Positions 6,953 through 15,332 of a stretch of DNA of 17,068 nucleotides are shown here, one piece after another (the first letter of the stretch is position 1; every line of letters begins with the position of its first letter). A program made the position numbers and the translations under genes. The DNA lies in NCBI GenBank assembly GCA_040235495.1, contig JBECKV010000206.1, positions 1 through 17,068 on the forward strand. The letters are read 5' to 3'. The notes below the pieces were generated by a model. The model saw nothing but the letters and a program-made list of their open reading frames with translations, made no database searches and was not told the DNA's origin. This DNA comes from HB2-32-21 sp040235495 (GTDB taxonomy: Bacteria; Pseudomonadota; Gammaproteobacteria; Pseudomonadales; Porticoccaceae).

Positions 6953-7086
6953 CCATAGTAGCTGGCAGTCGCCACGCTTCTGGGCACGGGTTCAGGTTAG
7001 AGCTCCATCCCAGCCCTGCGCGGCCATTGGCCCGGCGTTTGCTTCACAATGCGCACTCCCCAAAAAGCGGCATAGCGCCTGCACCA

Positions 7087-8196
7087 ATGAAATACGAAAG
7101 CACCCAGCAGTTGGTACTCGACAACCTCAATACCGTTGTTCTCATGCTGGGTACGCACCTGGAAATCACCTACCTCAACCCAGCCGCGGAAAACCTGCTG
7201 GCAGCCAGCACCCAGCGCCTGTTAGGCCTGAAGGCAAGCCTGCTGTTTGTTGATCCCGAGGAAAAGCACGCAAGCTTTACCGCTGCTCTGAAGGAAAACC
7301 GCCCCTACACGGAACGCAAGGCCCGACTGGTCATGCCCGACCAGAGCAAGGTTACGGTTGATTATTCCCTCACGCCACTCCATCTCAGCGCCGAAGCCGG
7401 GCTGCTGCTGGAAATGCAGCCCATGGATCGCACCATACGGATCGACAAAGAGGAGGCGCTGATTTCCGCCCACGATACGTCCCGAAACCTGGTACGCGGC
7501 CTGGCCCACGAAATTAAAAATCCTCTTGGCGGTATTCGGGGCGCCTCGCAGTTGCTGGCCCAGGAACTGGGAGAATCGGAGCTGGCGGAGTACACCGACG
7601 TCATTATCGCCGAGGCTGAGCGTCTGCGGAAACTGGTTGACCGCTTACTCGGTCCCACCGTCATCGGCACTGCCGCACCAGTCAATATCCACGATGTTAC
7701 CGAGCATGTGGCCAAACTGGTGGCGGCGGAAACCAGTCGGAAGCTGGTGATCCACAAGGATTACGATCCGAGTATTCCCGAGCTGATCGGCCATCGGGAA
7801 CAGTTGATCCAGGCGGTGCTCAACCTGGTTCGAAACGCCATGCAGGCCCTCGACAGCGTTGGTTTAGTCGGCCACGGCGGCGAAATCAGACTCCGCACCC
7901 GAGTCGTCAATCACTTTACCATCGGCAAGCATCAGCATCGGGTAGTGTGTCGGCTCGATATCATCGACAACGGTCCGGGCATACCCGGCGAGCTCGCCGA
8001 TCGTATCTTTTTCCCCATGATCACGAGCCGCTCCACCGGTAGTGGCCTGGGCCTGCCCCTGGCGCAGTCGGCCATCAACCAGCATCAGGGCTTGATCGAA
8101 TGCGACAGCCAACCGGGAGAGACCCGATTTTCGGTATTTCTACCCTTGCAACCGCACGACTCGGACCAACCAGAACACAAGGAGTTAACGGCATGA
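7087..8196 (+). CDS. ntrB: Nitrogen regulation sensor histidine kinase NtrB (GlnL)
   Basis: NtrB phosphorylates NtrC under nitrogen limitation and, with PII bound, promotes its dephosphorylation. It is soluble: no membrane segment is visible. An N-terminal PAS domain (about 8-115, with TYLNPAAENLLAAS) is followed by the dimerisation/phosphoacceptor helix VRGLAHEIKNPLGG with His141, the N-box region QAVLNLVRNAMQAL, DNGPGIP (G1), and GSGLGLPLAQSAI (G2). I chose the ATG at 7087 (369 residues) because the following STQQLVLDNLNTVVLML aligns with known NtrB N-termini. The frame is open back to a TTG at 7027, but those 20 extra residues look non-conserved. No clear Shine-Dalgarno is seen for either start. 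The stop overlaps the ntrC start as ATGA, so the two are translationally coupled. Confidence 0.96.
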   Translation: MKYESTQQLVLDNLNTVVLMLGTHLEITYLNPAAENLLAASTQRLLGLKASLLFVDPEEKHASFTAALKENRPYTERKARLVMPDQSKVTVDYSLTPLHLSAEAGLLLEMQPMDRTIRIDKEEALISAHDTSRNLVRGLAHEIKNPLGGIRGASQLLAQELGESELAEYTDVIIAEAERLRKLVDRLLGPTVIGTAAPVNIHDVTEHVAKLVAAETSRKLVIHKDYDPSIPELIGHREQLIQAVLNLVRNAMQALDSVGLVGHGGEIRLRTRVVNHFTIGKHQHRVVCRLDIIDNGPGIPGELADRIFFPMITSRSTGSGLGLPLAQSAINQHQGLIECDSQPGETRFSVFLPLQPHDSDQPEHKELTA

Positions 8197-9602
8197 ACGC
8201 AAACGTATGGATTGTCGATGATGACAATTCGATACGCTGGGTAATGGAGAAAGCCCTGCAAAAGGCTGATTTCGATATCCGCAGCTTCGAAGACGCGGCC
8301 AGCCTGCTGGCGAGCATGGAGGAACAACGACCCGATGTCATAATCAGTGATATCCGCATGCCGGGGCTCGATGGTCTGGAACTGCTGCATCGAATCCATG
8401 GCACACATCCCCATCTGCCGGTGATCATTACTACCGCTCACTCCGACCTGGAAAGCGCCGTTACGTCCTACCAGAGCGGTGCCTTTGAGTATCTGCCCAA
8501 GCCCTTCGACGTTGATGACCTGGTCGCTGTTACCCGGCGCGCAATCGCCTTCGCGCGGGAATCCGCACCCGCGCCCGCACCCGCCCACAGCACAAACTTG
8601 CAGGAAACGGAAATCATTGGCGAAGCGCCAGCCATGCAGGAGGTATTCCGCGCCATTGGACGCCTGTCCCACTCCAACATCACGGTCCTGATCAATGGTG
8701 AATCCGGTACCGGAAAAGAGCTCGTCGCCAGAGCCCTGCACCGACACAGCCCACGCCGCGATGGCCCCTTCATCGCCCTGAATATGGCGGCTATTCCCAA
8801 CGACCTGATCGAATCCGAACTGTTCGGCCACGAGAAGGGCGCCTTTACCGGCGCCACCCAGCGGCGCGTTGGTCATTTCGAACAGGCGGACGGTGGCACA
8901 TTATTCCTTGACGAAATCGGTGATATGCCACCGGAAGCGCAGACCCGTCTGCTACGGGTGTTATCCAATAACGAGTTTTTCCGGGTAGGGGGTCATGTGC
9001 CCGTGAAAGCCAATGTCCGGATTATCGCCGCCACTCACCAGGATCTGGAAAACCTGGTTGCCAGGCACAGCTTCCGGGAGGATCTGTTTCACCGCCTAAA
9101 TGTGATACGCCTTCATTTGCCCCGCTTATCGGAACGCCGGGAAGACCTGCCCCGGCTCATGGCTCACTTTTTCCATAAAGCGGCAAAGGAACTGGATGTC
9201 GAACCGAAGGTGTTGAGCCCGGAAGCGGAAGCCTTTCTGGTCAGGCAACCCTGGCCGGGCAATGTCCGGCAACTCGAAAACACCTGTCGCTGGCTGACTG
9301 TCATGGCCGCCGGACGGGAAATCCTGATGGCGGACCTGCCCCCGGAAATACACACCGAGGAGACGCCCTCGCCGACCCAGCCGGAAAAAGACTGGCAGGT
9401 CAGTCTTGAGCACTGGCTGCAGCATGAACTGGAGCAGGGTAAAAGCAACATCCTGGGCACCGCGCTACCCGCGTTTGAACGCACGGTCATCGAAGTGGCC
9501 CTGCGCCACACCGCTGGTCGCAAACGCGATGCAGCCGTCCTGCTCGGGTGGGGGCGAAACACCCTCACCCGCAAATTACAGGAGTTGGGAATGCAATCCT
9601 GA
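8193..9602 (+). CDS. ntrC: Nitrogen regulation response regulator NtrC (sigma-54 activator)
   Basis: NtrC is the enhancer-binding activator of sigma-54 promoters for nitrogen assimilation, including glnA. At 469 residues it equals E. coli NtrC in length. The receiver domain (1-120) has the acidic pocket DDD (9-11), phosphoacceptor Asp53 in IISDIRMPG, and the conserved Lys in YLPKPF. The AAA+ domain (about 140-375) has Walker A GESGTGKE (169-176), the sigma-54-contacting GAFTGA loop (216-221), Walker B GGTLFLDEIGDM, and WPGNVRQLEN. The C-terminal Fis-type helix-turn-helix (about 425-466) includes GRKRDAAVLLGWGRNTLTRKLQEL. The ATG at 8193 overlaps the ntrB stop and follows GGAG (8181-8184). An in-frame ATG at 8100 lies inside ntrB and is rejected. 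It converges on secB with a 33-base gap, in which I saw no clear terminator. Confidence 0.98.
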   Translation: MNANVWIVDDDNSIRWVMEKALQKADFDIRSFEDAASLLASMEEQRPDVIISDIRMPGLDGLELLHRIHGTHPHLPVIITTAHSDLESAVTSYQSGAFEYLPKPFDVDDLVAVTRRAIAFARESAPAPAPAHSTNLQETEIIGEAPAMQEVFRAIGRLSHSNITVLINGESGTGKELVARALHRHSPRRDGPFIALNMAAIPNDLIESELFGHEKGAFTGATQRRVGHFEQADGGTLFLDEIGDMPPEAQTRLLRVLSNNEFFRVGGHVPVKANVRIIAATHQDLENLVARHSFREDLFHRLNVIRLHLPRLSERREDLPRLMAHFFHKAAKELDVEPKVLSPEAEAFLVRQPWPGNVRQLENTCRWLTVMAAGREILMADLPPEIHTEETPSPTQPEKDWQVSLEHWLQHELEQGKSNILGTALPAFERTVIEVALRHTAGRKRDAAVLLGWGRNTLTRKLQELGMQS

Positions 9603-9635
9603 TCCGGATTGTGGTCTTCGCCGTGGTGGACCCGG

Positions 9636-10151
9636 TCAGTTGGGCTTGCCGCTCGGAGAAGCCGCGCCGCCCAGCTCGTTCCGACCTTTTTCACGCACCG
9701 CCTGCTGAAACAGCACTTCAAAGTTAATCGGCGGCAGCATCAGGGGCGGGAAGTTTCCGCGCACCACCAGACTATCGATCAGCTCGCGGGCGTAGGGAAA
9801 TAAAATCGCCGGGCAACGCGTGTTCAGCACGTGGGCGAGTTGAGCCGCCTCAAAGCCGGCGAGCAAAAACACCCCGGCCTGGTGAACTTCGACCACGCAC
9901 AGCATTTTTTCTTCCTGCTGCACGGAAATAGTGAGGTTGAGCACCACTTCGTATTCGTTGTCGTTCAGGCGTTTAACTTCAGCAGCGATATCCTGATTGA
10001 CGCGCGGTTGCCACTGCTGGCCAAAGGCCTCAAGCCCCAGGGGCACTTCAAAAGAAACGTCCTTGACATAAATCCGTTTGATCGCCAGTTGACCGCCCGC
10101 ACGCTGATCGCGCCCGTCGCCAGAGCCAGGCCCGGTGCTCTGTTCAGTCAT
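9636..10151 (-). CDS. secB: Protein-export chaperone SecB
   Basis: SecB is a cytoplasmic homotetramer that holds precursor proteins unfolded and passes them to SecA. This 171-residue protein carries the family core: IKRIYVKDVSFEVP, the conserved acidic/hydrophobic strands EYEVVLNLTISVQ, CVVEVHQAGVFLLAGF, and CPAILFPYARELIDSLVVRGNFPPLMLPPINFEVLFQQ. Compared with E. coli SecB (155 residues) it has a Gly/Gln-rich N-terminal extension of about 15 residues and a slightly longer C-terminal tail. The ATG at 10151 follows GAGG on the minus strand at seven-base spacing. It is the last gene of the leftward yibN-grxC-secB operon, 47 bases after grxC. Enteric genomes have gpsA next, and here it is absent. 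Confidence 0.98.
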   Translation of the reverse strand: MTEQSTGPGSGDGRDQRAGGQLAIKRIYVKDVSFEVPLGLEAFGQQWQPRVNQDIAAEVKRLNDNEYEVVLNLTISVQQEEKMLCVVEVHQAGVFLLAGFEAAQLAHVLNTRCPAILFPYARELIDSLVVRGNFPPLMLPPINFEVLFQQAVREKGRNELGGAASPSGKPN

Positions 10152-10198
10152 ATGCTATCCTCACAATCCAGCCCCGACGCACTCCCGGGCAAATCGAT

Positions 10199-10483
10199 TC
10201 ATGCATCCGCGGCTTTAGCCCGCAACAACGGCTCCAGTCGCCCGGCATTGTGCAGCTGGGCAAGTTCCGTGTACCCACCGATATGCTCGTCGCCAATCCA
10301 GATTTGCGGCACCGTGTCGCGGCCACTGATTTCCTCCATGTGCCGGCGCAACTCACGGTCACCATCAACGGCTATGTTTTGGTAATTTATATCCAGGCTA
10401 TCCAGCAAGCGTCTTGCCGCCATGCAATAGGGACACAGGCGCGTCGTGTAAATCACCACCTTTTCGGTTTGCTTACCAGCCAT
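10199..10483 (-). CDS. grxC: Glutaredoxin 3
   Basis: This is a small (94-residue) cytoplasmic thiol-disulfide oxidoreductase that uses glutathione. The dithiol active site CPYC is at residues 17-20, followed by the cis-proline loop TVPQIW and the glutathione-binding IGGYTEL, where E. coli GrxC has GGCDDL. The thioredoxin fold is complete. The ATG at 10483 has GGAG at six-base spacing on the minus strand, and this site overlaps the stop codon of yibN, so translation is probably coupled. The order yibN-grxC-secB is conserved with enteric and pseudomonad genomes. Confidence 0.96.
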   Translation of the reverse strand: MAGKQTEKVVIYTTRLCPYCMAARRLLDSLDINYQNIAVDGDRELRRHMEEISGRDTVPQIWIGDEHIGGYTELAQLHNAGRLEPLLRAKAADA

Positions 10484-10492
10484 GGGGGTCTC

Positions 10493-10903
10493 CTAGCCCG
10501 TTACCACCGGCAGACTCTGACTGCGCCACTCGCCCATGCCACCCTGGAGGCGCCGGACATCGAATTGGGAGGCGCGTAACTTTCTGCCCGCCGAGGCCGA
10601 ATGCTGGCCGAGCTTATCCACCAGTACCAGGGTTTTACCGCGATACTTTTCCAGCTCACTCATGCGAGCATCGAGCTTGGCGAGCGGAATATTAATCGCG
10701 TTGGCAATGTGCCCGGCCTGAAATTCCTTGCTATCCCGCACATCGATGACCAAGCCCTGGTCGCTGTTGATCAACTGGGTCAGATCGTGGACGGACACCT
10801 GCTTGCCCGCCTTACGTTGCTCGGTAAATGCAAACAGGTAAATGAGCAGTAGCAGCAGGCTGACAGCGAGCCATTGTTGACTAATGAAAACAAAGAAATC
10901 CAA
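10493..10903 (-). CDS. yibN: YibN-like membrane-anchored rhodanese domain, catalytic Cys absent
   Basis: This 136-residue protein has one N-terminal membrane segment (about 10-26, WLAVSLLLLLIYLFAF) and a rhodanese domain (about 35-133) with LVIDVRDSKEFQAGHIANAINIPL and the terminal GGMGEWRSQSLP. By length and gene order it corresponds to E. coli YibN. The active-site loop reads VLVDKLGQHSASAG (about 93-106). The position where sulfurtransferases carry Cys (compare C457 of ThiI in this window) is Asp96, and the protein has no Cys at all. It is therefore probably a binding or scaffold module rather than a sulfurtransferase. I chose the TTG at 10903 because AGAGG (10914-10918, minus strand) precedes it and the anchor follows at once. 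The frame is open to an ATG at 11002, but that extension is basic and unlike the family. Confidence 0.85.
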   Translation of the reverse strand: MDFFVFISQQWLAVSLLLLLIYLFAFTEQRKAGKQVSVHDLTQLINSDQGLVIDVRDSKEFQAGHIANAINIPLAKLDARMSELEKYRGKTLVLVDKLGQHSASAGRKLRASQFDVRRLQGGMGEWRSQSLPVVTG

Positions 10904-10950
10904 ATCGTTCTTACCTCTAGATTGGCCGCGCCGGGGCCCGCGCGGGGCGT

Positions 10951-10956
10951 AGTATA
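10951..10956 (-). promoter_or_regulatory. Possible -10 element for the yibN-grxC-secB operon
   Basis: The minus strand reads TATACT about 48 bases ahead of the TTG start of yibN. No convincing -35 hexamer lies 16-18 bases upstream. It sits in the 220-base divergent spacer shared with gpmI. I found no clear promoter for gpmI in the same spacer. Confidence 0.3.
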
Positions 10957-11123
10957 CACAAATGATCGCTGCGACCGCAGCGCATGATACGAGCCCGCGC
11001 ATGGAGTTAAAGCGCTCGAAAGGTTACCATTGGCTCCGGCAAACGAGCTTTGCAAAACGCCGCAAAATCCGCGCTTACACCACCTGGATTACCGACTTGA
11101 GCACATCGACTTCAACCGTCACC

Positions 11124-12662
11124 GTGAAAGTACCGCTGCTGCTATTGATTCTCGATGGCTGGGGCCACAGCGACGACACCGCGCACAATGCCATCCATGC
11201 CGCCCACACCCCGACCTGGGACCGGCTGTGGCGCGAAAACCCGAAGACCCTGTTGCACTGCTCGGGCGCCAAAGTCGGGCTGCCCGAAGGGCAGATGGGG
11301 AATTCCGAAGTCGGTCATATGACCATGGGCGCGGGGCGCGTTATCTATCAAAACTACACCCGCATCAACCGAACCATCGAAGATGGCAGTTTTTATGACA
11401 ACCCCGCCTACATCGAAGCCATAGACAAAGCCGTCAATGCCGGCAAGGCTGTGCATATCCTGGGCCTGTTATCACCGGGCGGCGTCCACAGTCACGAGGA
11501 GCATATTTTCGCCATCCTCAAGCTAGCTGTCCGGCGCGGTGCCGACAAGCTCTTTCTGCATGCCTTTCTGGACGGCCGCGACACCCCGCCTCGCAGCGCC
11601 CGCGCTTCCATCGAAAAAGCCGAAGCGACATTTAAGCAGCTCGGCGTTGGCCAGCTAGCCAGCGTCGGCGGTCGCTACTACGCGATGGATAGGGATCAGC
11701 GCTGGGAGCGCGTTCAACTGGCCTGGCGGACTCTGGTTGATGGCGAGGCCAAGTATCGCGCCGCGACCGGCACGGATGCCCTGAATCAAGCTTACCAGCG
11801 TGGTGAAAACGACGAGTTCGTGGTCCCGACCATCATTGCTGGCGAGACAGAGCCAGGCATCAGGATCAACGATGGCGATAGCGTTATATTTATGAATTTC
11901 CGTCCCGACCGGGCCAGACAACTAACTCGCGCGTTCGTCGACCCGGCATTTGATAATTTTCCCCAGCCCCGACGCCCCAAACTGGCTATGTTTGTGATGA
12001 CCACGAAATTCGCGGACGACATTTCGGCGGCCTGCGCCTTCGGGCCCCAGGTCATCAGGGAAAGCCTGGGCGAATACCTCGCCGAACAGGGCAAAACCCA
12101 GTTGCGTATTGCCGAAACGGAAAAGTATGCCCACGTGACGTTTTTTTTCAGCGCCGGACGCGAGGAAGCATTTCCCGGTGAAGACCGCATTCTGATACCC
12201 TCGCCCCAGGTCGACACCTACGACCTGAAACCGGAGATGAGCGCCTGCGAGGTCACCGAAAATCTGGTCAGAGCCATCAAAAGCGGCGCCTATGACGCTC
12301 TGATCTGCAATTTTGCCAACGGCGATATGGTCGGGCATACCGGTAATTTCGACGCCGCCATAAAAGCTGCTGAAACCATTGACCAGTGCCTCCGCGCCAT
12401 TCTTGCGGCGCTCGAGGAAGTCGGAGGCCAATGCCTCATCAGCGCCGACCATGGCAATATAGAAAAAATGCGCGACCTTGCGACCGGCGCGGTCCTGACC
12501 TCTCACACCGTGGACCCGGTGCCCCTGGTTTATTGCGGACCACGGCAACTCAGTTTCGCGGGAAATGGCAGCCTGGCTGATATCGCGCCGACCATGCTGG
12601 CCTTGCTGGACCTGCCCATCCCCAGGCAAATGACCGGTCAATCACTGGTCAAAACCCTCTAG
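11124..12662 (+). CDS. gpmI: 2,3-bisphosphoglycerate-independent phosphoglycerate mutase
   Basis: GpmI interconverts 3- and 2-phosphoglycerate in glycolysis and gluconeogenesis, using two Mn2+ ions and a phosphoserine intermediate. The catalytic Ser61 is in QMGNSEVGH. Other signatures are LILDGWG at the N-terminus, HAFLDGRDTPPRSA, GRYYAMDRDQRW, IFMNFRPDRARQLTRAF, ETEKYAHVTFFF, NGDMVGHTG and SADHGN, which supply substrate and metal ligands. I chose the GTG at 11124, giving 512 residues, close to the 514 of E. coli. An in-frame TTG at 11097 would add nine residues (a Ser/Thr-rich STSTSTVTV), and the frame is open even further back, but no start has a good Shine-Dalgarno site. It diverges from yibN and is followed after eight bases by envC, so it is likely an operon with envC. 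Confidence 0.96.
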   Translation: MKVPLLLLILDGWGHSDDTAHNAIHAAHTPTWDRLWRENPKTLLHCSGAKVGLPEGQMGNSEVGHMTMGAGRVIYQNYTRINRTIEDGSFYDNPAYIEAIDKAVNAGKAVHILGLLSPGGVHSHEEHIFAILKLAVRRGADKLFLHAFLDGRDTPPRSARASIEKAEATFKQLGVGQLASVGGRYYAMDRDQRWERVQLAWRTLVDGEAKYRAATGTDALNQAYQRGENDEFVVPTIIAGETEPGIRINDGDSVIFMNFRPDRARQLTRAFVDPAFDNFPQPRRPKLAMFVMTTKFADDISAACAFGPQVIRESLGEYLAEQGKTQLRIAETEKYAHVTFFFSAGREEAFPGEDRILIPSPQVDTYDLKPEMSACEVTENLVRAIKSGAYDALICNFANGDMVGHTGNFDAAIKAAETIDQCLRAILAALEEVGGQCLISADHGNIEKMRDLATGAVLTSHTVDPVPLVYCGPRQLSFAGNGSLADIAPTMLALLDLPIPRQMTGQSLVKTL

Positions 12663-12670
12663 ATATCGAC

Positions 12671-13846
12671 TTGCCCGGATTCCCTCCGTACAGCACACGA
12701 CACCGGCTGGCGATACGCGTAGCCCAAGCTGTTTTTTTTATTGCCCTGATTTTTTTTAACTGGTCCCCAGCCCACGCGGATAAGGAAAGTCGCAAACTGG
12801 ACGCACTTAACAGACAGATCACCCAACTTCAAAAGGAACTCCGCGAAAGTGACGACAAACGCGGCAAACTGAATGCGGAACTTCGCGACAGTGAATTAAA
12901 GGCAGCCGAAGCAAGCAAACAAGTGCTGGGGCTTAACCAGCAAATCAAGCAACTGAACAGTGATCTGGACCAGCTGAAAAGGCGGCAACTTACCCTACTG
13001 GAAAAAGGCGCGGCACAGGAACGACTGGTGGCGCGCGAACTGGAAGCGGCCCATCGGCTCGGCAGCGACGAACCTTTGCGAATTTTATTCAATCTGGAAA
13101 ATCCCGACCATGTCAATCGCATGCTCAAGTACTATGAGCACATGGTTGATGCCAGAAAAGCGATATTGCTTGATTACAAAAACACACTGGCGGAGCTGCA
13201 GGCGGTCGAAACCTCCCTGACCGAGAATCGAGGCAAACTGGAGGCGGCCAAATCCGCGGTCGAGGCCTCTACGACCGAACTGCGGGCGCGGGTGGCGGAA
13301 AGAAAATCCGTCCTGGCGGCGATAAATAAAAAACTCGACAGCGACAATAGCCGTCTGAAAAGCCTCCAGCAGGAAAAAGCGCAGCTGGAAAAAATCATCG
13401 CCACACTGGAACAGAACATCACTGGACTGGAGGCTCCGAACCGCCAACCGTTTACCCGGCAAAAAGGTAAACTTCCGTGGCCGGTTGAAGGCAAGGTGCG
13501 CAATTTTTTCGGCCAGCGGCGCAATGCTGATCTCAACTGGTCGGGTTGGCTGCTGGGCGCAAGACAGTCCAGCGCAGTGAGCGCCGTGCACTATGGCCGC
13601 GTGGTATTTGCCGACTATTTGCGCGGCCATGGGCTGCTATTGATTATTGACCATGGGGAGGGGTATCTTAGCCTTTATGCTCACAACCAGATCCTGCTCA
13701 AGGAGATTGGCAGTTGGGTATCCGCTGGCGAAACCATTGCCAGAGTCGGCAATACCGGTGGTCAAGAGTCCAGTGCCCTTTACTTTGAAATTCGCCACCG
13801 GGGCACGGCCATCGACCCCAAACCCTGGCTCAAACCCAAGGCCTGA
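12671..13846 (+). CDS. envC: Murein hydrolase activator EnvC (degenerate M23/LytM domain)
   Basis: In E. coli EnvC is a periplasmic protein brought to the septum by FtsEX that activates the amidases AmiA and AmiB during daughter-cell separation. This 391-residue protein has a signal peptide (about 1-36, core AVFFIALIFFNW, cleavage after AHA), a long coiled coil (about 37-255) rich in heptads of Leu/Lys/Glu, and a LytM domain (about 270-389) beginning LPWPVEGKV. The zinc ligands are missing: the usual HLH reads ALY (369-371) in SALYFEIRH, and the first His/Asp motif reads NWSGWLLG. So it is an activator, not an enzyme. His338 in LYAHN is retained, although E. coli EnvC has Tyr there. The start is a TTG eight bases after the gpmI stop, without a clear Shine-Dalgarno site, and it likely depends on coupled translation. 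Confidence 0.93.
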   Translation: MPGFPPYSTRHRLAIRVAQAVFFIALIFFNWSPAHADKESRKLDALNRQITQLQKELRESDDKRGKLNAELRDSELKAAEASKQVLGLNQQIKQLNSDLDQLKRRQLTLLEKGAAQERLVARELEAAHRLGSDEPLRILFNLENPDHVNRMLKYYEHMVDARKAILLDYKNTLAELQAVETSLTENRGKLEAAKSAVEASTTELRARVAERKSVLAAINKKLDSDNSRLKSLQQEKAQLEKIIATLEQNITGLEAPNRQPFTRQKGKLPWPVEGKVRNFFGQRRNADLNWSGWLLGARQSSAVSAVHYGRVVFADYLRGHGLLLIIDHGEGYLSLYAHNQILLKEIGSWVSAGETIARVGNTGGQESSALYFEIRHRGTAIDPKPWLKPKA

Positions 13847-13912
13847 ACCCCCGCGTATTAAACCCGCGATTGGAGTCACGTTGCTGGAGTCAAGCCATAG
13901 TGGAACACATAT

Positions 13913-15208
13913 ATGTCCCGAATAGCCCGTATAATTTTCTGGACCACCCTCCTGGTGACACTCAGCACCCACGGGGACGAGCCGGAAACCAGCATCGAGC
14001 CTGGCGCATCGGCGCGTTTACCACTGGCGGAGCTCCAGTTATTCGCACAGGTTTTCGAACAAATCAGAAACACCTATGTTGAGGAAATTGACGATAAGGT
14101 GCTGCTGGAAAATGCCATCGTTGGCCTGTTGGCCGAACTGGATCCCCATTCCGCCTTCCTGAAAGCAGAATCCTTCGAGGAAATACAGGAACAAACCTCG
14201 GGCGAGTTTGGGGGTATTGGCATTGAAGTCGGGATGGAGGATGGTTTCGTTAAAGTCATTTCTCCGATTGATGACACCCCGGCCGCTAAAGCCGGCATTT
14301 TGCCGGGGGACTTTATCGTCAAGCTCAACGACCGGGCTGTGCGCGGCATGACACTTGAGGAAGCCATCAACATCATGCGCGGCGAGAAAGGCTCGTCGCT
14401 GTCCCTGACCATCTCCCGAAAAAATACCGACCAGCCCCTGCAATTCACACTTATTCGAGACACCATCAGCATCAAAAGTGTGCGCCATAAAACCCTCGAA
14501 CCCGGTTACGGCTATATCCGCATCGCGCAGTTTCAGGCAAAAACCGGGGAGGAATTCAGTGGCAGTGTCGAGGCCCTGAGCAGGGGCGACATGCCACTCA
14601 AGGGCCTTGTGCTGGATCTTCGCAATAATCCGGGCGGACTGCTATCGGCCTCGGTTGAGGTCGCCGACGCCCTGCTTGACGGAGGTCTCGTTGTTTACAC
14701 CGAGGGCAGAACCCCTTCCTCTCGCCATCGCTACTTCGCCACGAAAGGCGCTGTTCTCAAGGACGTGCCACTCGTGGTGCTCATCAATAGCGGCAGCGCC
14801 TCGGCCTCGGAGATTGTCGCCGGGGCGATCCAGGATCATCGACGAGGCGTGATCCTGGGCACCGACAGTTTTGGCAAAGGTTCGGTGCAGACGGTTCTGC
14901 CATTGGATGACGGCCGGGCCATCAAGCTCACCACCGCGCGCTATTACACCCCAAACGGCCGCTCCATACAGGCCGTCAGCATTCAACCCGATATCTACGT
15001 CGAACGGGCGGAAATCCGCACACTGGCGGACGACTTTCAGATGCGCGAAGCAAATCTGGAAAAACACCTGGGCGGAAACAAGCCCAGTGATGCGGCCAGG
15101 CCGCCGGGCGGGGACCCGATCACCAGCGACAATCAGCTATATGAGGCACTTAACCTGCTGAAAGGGCTCAATATATTATCTAAATCGACTAAAGTAGTTG
15201 TAGACTAG
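13913..15208 (+). CDS. ctpA: C-terminal processing periplasmic protease (S41 family)
   Basis: This is a serine protease with a Ser-Lys dyad. The 431-residue protein has a short N-terminal signal sequence (about 1-21, RIIFWTTLLVTLS), a helical region with the CTP signature VEEIDDKVLLENAIVGLLAELDPHSAFL, a PDZ domain (about 97-170, GGIGIEVGMEDG ... DTPAAKAGILPGDFIVKLND), and the S41 core with LDLRNNPGGLL. The nucleophile is Ser297 in SGSASASEI and the general base is Lys322 in SFGKGSVQ, 25 residues apart as in Prc. CtpA homologues degrade periplasmic substrates, including peptidoglycan hydrolases in Pseudomonas, which would fit its place behind envC. Its start is the ATG at 13913, 66 bases after envC. 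The C-terminal 60 residues (about 370-431) are charged and poorly conserved. Confidence 0.95.
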   Translation: MSRIARIIFWTTLLVTLSTHGDEPETSIEPGASARLPLAELQLFAQVFEQIRNTYVEEIDDKVLLENAIVGLLAELDPHSAFLKAESFEEIQEQTSGEFGGIGIEVGMEDGFVKVISPIDDTPAAKAGILPGDFIVKLNDRAVRGMTLEEAINIMRGEKGSSLSLTISRKNTDQPLQFTLIRDTISIKSVRHKTLEPGYGYIRIAQFQAKTGEEFSGSVEALSRGDMPLKGLVLDLRNNPGGLLSASVEVADALLDGGLVVYTEGRTPSSRHRYFATKGAVLKDVPLVVLINSGSASASEIVAGAIQDHRRGVILGTDSFGKGSVQTVLPLDDGRAIKLTTARYYTPNGRSIQAVSIQPDIYVERAEIRTLADDFQMREANLEKHLGGNKPSDAARPPGGDPITSDNQLYEALNLLKGLNILSKSTKVVVD

Positions 15209-15332
15209 ACTAAACTGTATTGGTATAAATTGACGTCCGCACAATATCAACCCCGGATGGTTAACTTTCAAACACCACAGAAGGTGAAACGCGGTCGTAT
15301 AAATACCAGGTTCAACGACGGTTTTGAAAGCG

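Noticed and set aside
6963..6978. Possible sigma-54 promoter ahead of ntrB
   Set aside because: The GG and GC spacing is right but the -12 block reads ACGC and the -24 block TGGCAG. The NtrC-like site is also too close upstream for normal activation.
7027..7086. N-terminal extension of NtrB from a TTG
   Set aside because: The 20 extra residues do not resemble NtrB N-termini, while the ATG at 7087 gives the normal family start.
8100..8192. Upstream ATG for ntrC inside ntrB
   Set aside because: The receiver domain begins right after the ATG at 8193, which has a GGAG site and the ATGA overlap.
8085..8876. A 263-codon open frame opposite ntrB/ntrC
   Set aside because: It spans the ntrB-ntrC junction antisense, is Gly-rich without motifs, and both sense genes are certain.
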